Position numbers and translations under genes: made by a program. Under the pieces are notes generated by a model, which did no database searches, was not told where the DNA came from, and worked only from the letters and a program-made list of their open reading frames with translations. DNA of 64,000 nucleotides. Source: Actinophytocola oryzae. Lineage in GTDB: Bacteria; Actinomycetota; Actinomycetes; Mycobacteriales; Pseudonocardiaceae. This document shows positions 58,725 through 64,000 of this stretch, piece after piece (the stretch's first letter is position 1; each line of letters opens with the position of its first letter). Location of the stretch: assembly GCF_004364325.1 (NCBI RefSeq), contig NZ_SOCP01000004.1:310001-374000 (forward strand), written 5' to 3'.

Positions 58725-59801
58725 GTGGTCGTACGCTGCGCGCTCGTCTTCGGGCTGCTCGGCCTTTTCCAGGCCACACTCGGCCCCCTCATCCCACTGC
58801 TGAGCGACCGCCAGCACCTCGAACCGGCCACCGCCGGGCTCATCGTCACCGGCTTCTTCGGCGGCAGCCTGGTCAGCACGGCCATCGGCGGCGCCCTCAG
58901 CGACCGTTGGGCCCGCGGCCCGCTTTACGTCGTCTGTGCGGTGCTCCTCCTCGGCGGCCTCGTCCTGTTCGCCCTGCCGCTGTCGTGGCCGTTGCCGCTC
59001 GGGGCCGTGGTGGTCGCGGGCCTCGGGTTCGGCGGGCTCGTGCTGATCATCAACGCCGTGACGGCCGCGCGTGGCCTCGCCCACGTCAACCTCGTCAACG
59101 GCGCCTACGGACTCGGCGCGGCGGCCGGGCCTGCGCTCGTCAGCCTCACCCACGGCGGCTACCTCTTCGCGGTGGTCGCCGTCTGCCTGGTGGGCACGCT
59201 GCCGCTGCGCCTCGCCGCGCCTGCGGCGCCTCCCGCGCACGAGCGCCTGACGGTCGGCCCGACACTGCTCCTGTTCTGCGCCCTGCTGTTCTCGTACGCG
59301 GGCGTCGAGACGGGACTGTCGAGCTGGGAGGCGACCCAGCTGCGTGCGCACGGCTACGCACCGGACACCGCGTCCGCGCTCACGTCGCTGTTCTGGCTGG
59401 GGCTCGCCACGGGCCGCCTGCTCGTGCCCCTGGTGACGAGGAACTGGACGGCCGTCCGACTGCTGGTGACCACCCTGCTCGCGTGCGCGGCGAGCCTCAC
59501 GCTGATCACCGTCGACGTCAGCGCGCCGACCGGGTACTTCCTGCTCGGCATGTTCGCCGGGCCCGTGTTCCCGACGACGCTCGCGTGGATCGCGGCCACG
59601 CTGCCGCACCCGCGACGGGTCACCGCGGTCGTGCTCACGGTGGCGATGCTCGGCAACTCGGTCGTCCCCACGGTGATCGGCTTCGGCATGCAGGCCACGT
59701 CCGACCTCGCGCTGCCGCTGTTCGTCGCCGTGGCGATGGCCTGCTGTCTTGGGGTCGTGGTGGCCCTGAGCCGCACTCAGAGGGTCGCGAGCAGGGAGTA
59801 G
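58725..59801 (+). CDS. MFS transporter
   Basis: A 358-residue protein with about eleven to twelve helices and the loop motif [15 protein letters not shown]. It is shorter than most MFS proteins, but both halves are recognisable ([20 protein letters not shown] in helix 7 region, typical of fucose-permease-like members). GTG start; no clear ribosome site. The last 25 bases overlap the converging esterase gene. Confidence 0.82.
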   Translation: MVVRCALVFGLLGLFQATLGPLIPLLSDRQHLEPATAGLIVTGFFGGSLVSTAIGGALSDRWARGPLYVVCAVLLLGGLVLFALPLSWPLPLGAVVVAGLGFGGLVLIINAVTAARGLAHVNLVNGAYGLGAAAGPALVSLTHGGYLFAVVAVCLVGTLPLRLAAPAAPPAHERLTVGPTLLLFCALLFSYAGVETGLSSWEATQLRAHGYAPDTASALTSLFWLGLATGRLLVPLVTRNWTAVRLLVTTLLACAASLTLITVDVSAPTGYFLLGMFAGPVFPTTLAWIAATLPHPRRVTAVVLTVAMLGNSVVPTVIGFGMQATSDLALPLFVAVAMACCLGVVVALSRTQRVASRE

Positions 59802-60733
59802 ATCTCGTCGGCGGTGCCCGGCAGCGTCTCGTGCCCGTAGTCCGGGTAGGTGCGGTAGGACTTCTCACAGGTCAGCTTGTTGTACGCGGCGAACTGCGTG
59901 GACGGCGGGCAGACGCGGTCGGCGAGCGACACGGTCAGCAGCGTGCGTGCCCTGACCCGCGGCGCGAGGTGCTGCACGTCCACATAGCCGAGACGGGTGA
60001 AGATCTCGTCCTCGCGCCGGTGCAGGGGGTCGCGCTTGCGGAAGTAGGCCGCGATCTCGTCGTACGGCTTCTTCTCGAGGTCCAGCTCCCACGCACGCCG
60101 GTAGTCGCTCAGGAACGGGTACACCGGCGCGGCGAGCCTGATCCGCGGCTCCAGGGCGGCGCACGCGAGTGTCAGGCCGCCGCCCTGGCTGAAGCCGGTC
60201 GCGGCGACGCGGTCGGGGTCGACGCCGTCGAGTCCCATCACGATCCGGGCCAGCCGGGCCGTGTCGAGGAAGAGGTGCCGGTACAGCAGGTTGTCCGGCG
60301 TGTCGTCGATGCCGCGCAGCAGGTAGGTGGCCATGGACCAGCCCGCGACCGGGATCTCCTCGACGGACAGGCCGGCCTGGCCACGCATGTCGAGTGCCGC
60401 GACCGTGTGGCCGAGTGCCACGTACGGCAGCTTCGAGACCCACTCGCCGGAGTCGCCGGTGTAGCCGTGGAACTCCAGCACGGCCGGGCCCTGCGGCTCG
60501 ACCGGCTGGAGGAGCTTCGCGTGCACCCGCGCGCCGCCGGTCCCGGTGAACCACAGGTGGGAACACCGGGCATAGGGCGTCTGGAACTCGGCGGGGACGA
60601 TCTCCACGTCCGCAGGGGTGTCGTCGAGGGCGGCGAGCGCGCGTGCCCAGTACTCGTCGAAGTCGGCAGGCCGGGGGTTGGTGCCCTGGTAGGTGAGCAG
60701 GTCGTCGAACGGCATGTCGAAGGTCAGCGGCAC
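59777..60733 (-). CDS. Acetyl xylan esterase/cephalosporin C deacetylase-like hydrolase
   Basis: A 318-residue AXE1-family alpha/beta hydrolase: [20 protein letters not shown] at the start, oxyanion region [12 protein letters not shown], nucleophile Ser in GFSQGGG, Asp in SLADRVCPP and His in YGHETLP. The family removes acetyl groups from xylo-oligosaccharides and cephalosporin C. No signal peptide, so it is cytoplasmic. GTG with AGAGGAG upstream. Confidence 0.92.
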   Translation of the reverse strand: MPLTFDMPFDDLLTYQGTNPRPADFDEYWARALAALDDTPADVEIVPAEFQTPYARCSHLWFTGTGGARVHAKLLQPVEPQGPAVLEFHGYTGDSGEWVSKLPYVALGHTVAALDMRGQAGLSVEEIPVAGWSMATYLLRGIDDTPDNLLYRHLFLDTARLARIVMGLDGVDPDRVAATGFSQGGGLTLACAALEPRIRLAAPVYPFLSDYRRAWELDLEKKPYDEIAAYFRKRDPLHRREDEIFTRLGYVDVQHLAPRVRARTLLTVSLADRVCPPSTQFAAYNKLTCEKSYRTYPDYGHETLPGTADEIYSLLATL

Positions 60734-60773
60734 GGGTGCTCCTCTGTTCGGCGTCACCTCCACCCTATGGTGG

Positions 60774-61154
60774 TCAGAGTGGGGCGAACAGGTCGACGAC
60801 GGTGCCGTCCGGGTCCTCGACACCCGCGTATCGCTGTCCCCAGAACGCATCCCACGGCGGCCGGTGACCGCGGTACCCGGCGTCGACCAGCTCCTGGTAG
60901 GTCTTGTCGACGTCGGCGCACAGGAAGGCGAGATTCACGCGGTGGCCGCCGGTCGGTTTCGTCCATTCCGGAGCGAATGACCGGATCGTGTCCACTGTGT
61001 CCCACGCGATCCGCAGACCGCCGGGCAGTTCCACGTCCACGTGTGGCTCGTTGTCGCTGTCGAGTGGGACGTCGAGGCCGAGGCGGCGGTAGAAGGCCAG
61101 CGAGGCACCCATGTCCTCGACGACCAGGCCGATGAGGCCGAGTTTCGGTGTCAT
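60774..61154 (-). CDS. VOC (glyoxalase/dioxygenase-fold) protein
   Basis: A 126-residue protein with two beta-alpha-beta-beta-beta units: [20 protein letters not shown] and [20 protein letters not shown], ending [16 protein letters not shown]. Such proteins are glyoxalases, dioxygenases or drug-binding proteins. TAGCGT lies seven bases before the ATG, suggesting a leaderless mRNA. Confidence 0.85.
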   Translation of the reverse strand: MTPKLGLIGLVVEDMGASLAFYRRLGLDVPLDSDNEPHVDVELPGGLRIAWDTVDTIRSFAPEWTKPTGGHRVNLAFLCADVDKTYQELVDAGYRGHRPPWDAFWGQRYAGVEDPDGTVVDLFAPL

Positions 61155-61204
61155 GCCCACGACGCTAGGCGTCCGCCGGGCCGGGGTCTTGAAGGAATCG
61201 GACG

Positions 61205-62359
61205 TCACTCGTCGGCGGGCGCGGCCACCGGGATGTCGTTCGCGGCGGCCCAGGTGGTGATGTCCTGGTTCTGGATGGCGGTGGACATCAGGTCCGGGAA
61301 CTTGTCCGGGGTGCACGCGAACGTGGGGATGCCCATCGCCGCGAGCGCCGCCGCGTTGTCGTGGTCGTACGCCGGGGCGCCGTCGTCGCTCAGCGCGAGG
61401 AGGCAGACGACCTGCACGCCCTCGGCCTTCAGCGCCTGTGCGCGCTGCATCATCTCCTCCTCGTTGCCGCCTTCGTACAGGTCGGTGACGAGCACGAGAA
61501 CCGTGTCGCGCGGCGTCTCGATCCTGGTCTGGCAGTAGGCGAGTGCCGCGTTGATGTCCGTGCCGCCACCCAGCTGGATGCCGAAGAGCAGCTCGACCGG
61601 GTCGGTCAGGGAGTCGGTGAGGTCGACGACCGACGTGTCGAACGCGATGATCTGCGTGCGCAGCGAACGGATCGACGCCAGCACCGCGCCGAACACGCTC
61701 GCGTACACGACAGAGCTGGCCATCGAGCCGCTCTGGTCGAGGCACAGCACGATCTGCTTGCTGACGTTCGGCAGGCGGCGGCCGTAGCCGACCAGGCGTT
61801 CCGGCACGACCGTGTGGTGATCCGGTTGGTAGTGCTTGAGGTTCTTGAGGATGGTGCGGTTCCAGTCGATGTCGGACTGGCGGGGGCGGTTGGTGCGGTT
61901 CGCGCGGTGCAGGGCACCGGTCACCGCCTGCCGAGTCGGCTGGGCGAGGCGTTTCTCCAGGTCGTCGACCACCTTGCGGACGACGGCACGCGCGGTGTCC
62001 CGTGACCGCTCCGGAATGGCGTGGTTGAGGGAGAGCAGGGTGCCGACCAGGTGCACGTCCGGTTGGACGGACTCCAGCAGCTCGGGTTCCAGCAGCAGCT
62101 CACGCAGACCGAGGCGTTCCATGGCGTCACGCTGCATGACCTGGACGACCGAACTGGGGAAGTAGCCCCGGATGTCGCCGAGCCACCGCGCGACGCGCGG
62201 GGAGGAGTTGCCGAGGCCGCCCCGGCGGTCCTCGTCCCTGTCGTACAGGGCTTTCAGCGTCGAGTCGCGCTTGGCGTCCACACCGGACAGTTCCGTGCCG
62301 GTGCCGTCGGCGTCCTCGCCGCCGAGGATCATCCGCCACCTGCGCAGGCGTTCGCTCAT
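61205..62359 (-). CDS. VWA domain protein of a MoxR-type system (YehP-like)
   Basis: A 384-residue protein. After a helical N-terminal half, residues about 205-340 form a von Willebrand A domain with the MIDAS motif DQSGSMASS, a following GGGTDI and LVTDLYEGG. In yeh-type clusters such a protein stands with a MoxR AAA+ ATPase, a DUF5682 protein and a SWIM-domain protein. Its ATG overlaps the stop of the DUF5682 gene. Function of these systems is unclear; metal- or ATP-driven remodelling is proposed for MoxR-VWA pairs. Confidence 0.85.
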   Translation of the reverse strand: MSERLRRWRMILGGEDADGTGTELSGVDAKRDSTLKALYDRDEDRRGGLGNSSPRVARWLGDIRGYFPSSVVQVMQRDAMERLGLRELLLEPELLESVQPDVHLVGTLLSLNHAIPERSRDTARAVVRKVVDDLEKRLAQPTRQAVTGALHRANRTNRPRQSDIDWNRTILKNLKHYQPDHHTVVPERLVGYGRRLPNVSKQIVLCLDQSGSMASSVVYASVFGAVLASIRSLRTQIIAFDTSVVDLTDSLTDPVELLFGIQLGGGTDINAALAYCQTRIETPRDTVLVLVTDLYEGGNEEEMMQRAQALKAEGVQVVCLLALSDDGAPAYDHDNAAALAAMGIPTFACTPDKFPDLMSTAIQNQDITTWAAANDIPVAAPADE

Positions 62360-64000
62360 CGGAGAAGCTCCAGGATCCTCGGCACGACAAGGGAGGCGCG
62401 GTCGCGGTCGAGCGTGGTGTCGTCGGCCCGCACGCCCGACGCGCCCTCGCCTCGGTCGATGCGCCTGACGCGCAGGCCGATGTCGCGGCGTTCCGTCGCG
62501 GTGAAGTCGGCGAACGTCCTGCGCAGCAGGGGAAGCAGGTGGTCGAACAGCTCGGCGTCGACGCTCGTGGTCCAGCGGTCGACGATCTCGAGCAGCTCGG
62601 GTTCGTGCACCAGCAACGCGGCCTCGCCGGACAGGAAGCCGTCGAGCCAGCCCGCGGCCTGTGTGGCGTCCGAGGCGAGGGACAGCCTGCGGGACAGGCG
62701 GGCGGCCGCGTCGGCGACGTCCAGGAGGCCCGCGTCCAGGAGCAGCCGCACGGCGCGGCCCGCGATGACGCCCGGCACGCCCTGCCGGTCCGCGACCGAC
62801 CGCAGCGCGCCCAGCCAGACGACCCGCAGCTCCGGCTGGTCGAGCAGGCCGATGCCGCGCTGCACGCCGTCGATCAGCTCCCGCACGTCGGCCGCCGCGT
62901 CCTCGTCGAGCGCGGTGCACGCGGCGGCCAGGCCGACCGTGACGCGGGTGATGATGCCGGTCAGGACGCGTTGCACCAGCTCGGTGTCGGCCCGGCGGAC
63001 GTTGCCGTAGCGGCGGACCCGTGCCATCGGCTCGACCGCGGCCATGAGCCGGGTGATGTCGTGCTGGCGGGCCGCGCGTTCGTCGAGTGCGGCGAGGACG
63101 TCCGCTAGCGCGGCGGGCAGGTCGGCGGTCAGCGTGGTCTCGACGAGCGTGCTCAGCACGGCGATGTCGGCGTCGGCGGTGCGCTGCGCGACCACGGCCG
63201 TCGCCGCCGACTCGATGGTCGTGCCGAAGCCGCTGGCCTCGATGAGCGCGACCTCCAGCTCCGGCTTCCACTCCAGGGTCCAGGTCTCCCGGAAGGTGCC
63301 CTTGGTGCGGGAGGTCTCCGCCTGCTCGCCCCAGGGGACCTCGAGCAGCTGCAGCCGGTGGAAGAGCTTGCTGCGCTCCAGGTGCGACGGGGTCCGCAGG
63401 TCGAGGTCCAGGTCCTGCTCCGCGGCGCTCTGCTTGAGGCGCAAACGTTTGCGGGTGGCGGCGAGGTCCATGGCGAGCGGCACCATCGGGGTCTCGGGTG
63501 GCACGCGGCCGAGGATGTCGCCGACGAGCAGTTTGCGGGCCACGAGTCGCATCGGGACGTCCGACCCGCCACACAGGACCGCCTGGCACGACTCGAGCAC
63601 CTCGGGGAGACCGGGGTGCGGCCGGTCGCGGATCGCGGCGAGTGTCCTGGTGAGACGGACCGCCTCGATGACGGCGGCCGACGACACGTCGACCTGCTCG
63701 CGGCGCAGCAGGTGCGCGACGCGGACGAGCCAGCGCCCGACGACCTCGTCCTTGGCGGTGAACAGGTGGTGGTACCAGCCGGGGGACTCGATGCCCGCGC
63801 CGTAGCCGCTCATCCTGGCGAGCCGCGTCGAGGTCCACGGCACCCAGGTGGCGGCGACCTTGGTGGTGCGTAGGCCCTTCAGGAGCTGGTTGTCCGCGGT
63901 CTGGGTCGGGAACTCCGACGGCACGAGGGTCGGTGCGTGCCAGGCGCCGCAGACGACCGCGATCGTCTCGGCCCCGCTGCGGATCGCGGCCCGCAGCACG
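62356..64000 (-). CDS. DUF5682 family protein (5' end beyond the window)
   Basis: At least 547 residues, continuing past the right edge; the family is usually longer, so the start is missing. Features visible: ETIAVVCGAWHAPTL near the edge, YHHLFTAKDEVVGRWLVRVA and VLCGGSDVPMRLVARKLLVG, then a long helical C-terminal half. It is part of the MoxR/VWA-type gene cluster with the downstream VWA gene (ATGA overlap). The MoxR ATPase gene is expected just outside the window. Confidence 0.75.
   Translation of the reverse strand, partial: VLRAAIRSGAETIAVVCGAWHAPTLVPSEFPTQTADNQLLKGLRTTKVAATWVPWTSTRLARMSGYGAGIESPGWYHHLFTAKDEVVGRWLVRVAHLLRREQVDVSSAAVIEAVRLTRTLAAIRDRPHPGLPEVLESCQAVLCGGSDVPMRLVARKLLVGDILGRVPPETPMVPLAMDLAATRKRLRLKQSAAEQDLDLDLRTPSHLERSKLFHRLQLLEVPWGEQAETSRTKGTFRETWTLEWKPELEVALIEASGFGTTIESAATAVVAQRTADADIAVLSTLVETTLTADLPAALADVLAALDERAARQHDITRLMAAVEPMARVRRYGNVRRADTELVQRVLTGIITRVTVGLAAACTALDEDAAADVRELIDGVQRGIGLLDQPELRVVWLGALRSVADRQGVPGVIAGRAVRLLLDAGLLDVADAAARLSRRLSLASDATQAAGWLDGFLSGEAALLVHEPELLEIVDRWTTSVDAELFDHLLPLLRRTFADFTATERRDIGLRVRRIDRGEGASGVRADDTTLDRDRASLVVPRILELLR

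Noticed and set aside
61205-63838. Open frame of 877 codons on the minus strand as a fusion with the VWA protein
   Set aside because: The N-terminal 490 codons are a shadow of the DUF5682 gene in another frame; the VWA protein starts at the ATG at 62359.

Overview
The window comes from a high-GC actinomycete. Base composition, frequent GTG and occasional TTG starts, chained ATGA/GTGA stop-start overlaps, a sugar importer without its own ATPase, chitinase boxes of the DasR type, a sortase signal of the LAxTG kind and an MT0933-like small protein all point that way. The family Pseudonocardiaceae (for example Lentzea or Saccharothrix relatives) is an inference from general resemblance, not a computed placement. 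No rRNA, tRNA, CRISPR array, insertion sequence or phage gene was seen.

Layout. 1-4.7 kb: the end of an NDP-forming acyl-CoA synthetase alpha subunit, an Nramp-like transporter, a small membrane protein and a TerC protein. 4.7-6.2 kb: four tandem hairpins with a common loop, two tandem small paralogous proteins, and a GntR/FCD regulator. 6.3-13.1 kb: an IclR regulator and a leftward operon encoding a sugar-type (CUT2) ABC importer, a short-chain dehydrogenase and a benzoylformate-decarboxylase-like enzyme. 13.1-21 kb: an orphan substrate-binding lipoprotein, an OFA-like MFS carrier, and a tight rightward operon for a SucCD-like CoA ligase, hydroxypyruvate isomerase, tartronate semialdehyde reductase and glyoxylate carboligase. 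A sequence shared between the MFS/sucC divergent promoter and the GntR promoter suggests one regulator for this glyoxylate cluster.

21-26 kb: a secreted GH18 chitinase behind two chitinase-type operator boxes. It is followed by the most unusual part of the window: an overlapping three-gene operon of an NrtR-like NUDIX regulator, a nucleoside phosphorylase-fold protein and a four-helix membrane protein. The last two share a short VGIQAQ peptide encoded by different codons, which fits a sensor/effector pair signalling by templated (amyloid-like) assembly. This is the best candidate for an undescribed conflict or defence system.

26-40.8 kb: LysR/SDR pair; maltose-type operon (LacI, binding protein, two permeases, GH13 alpha-glucosidase); SnoaL-like protein; Ku; a SigF-type sigma factor with its anti-sigma factor and SigF-like promoters here and at nearby stress genes; a PEP mutase-family enzyme; a DctA symporter with a one-base frameshift; a secreted cyclophilin. 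41.5-49 kb: MT0933-like protein, ArsR/SRPBCC pair, orphan histidine kinase divergent from a MacB/FtsX-type ABC transporter, MFS and SDR genes. 50-56.6 kb: GNAT, GlxA-type regulator, isochorismatase-like hydrolase, TetR, and a PaoABC-type molybdenum aldehyde oxidase. 56.9-64 kb: LAxTG surface protein, YbdK-type ligase, MFS, acetyl xylan esterase-like hydrolase, VOC protein, and the VWA/DUF5682 pair of a MoxR-type system running off the right edge.
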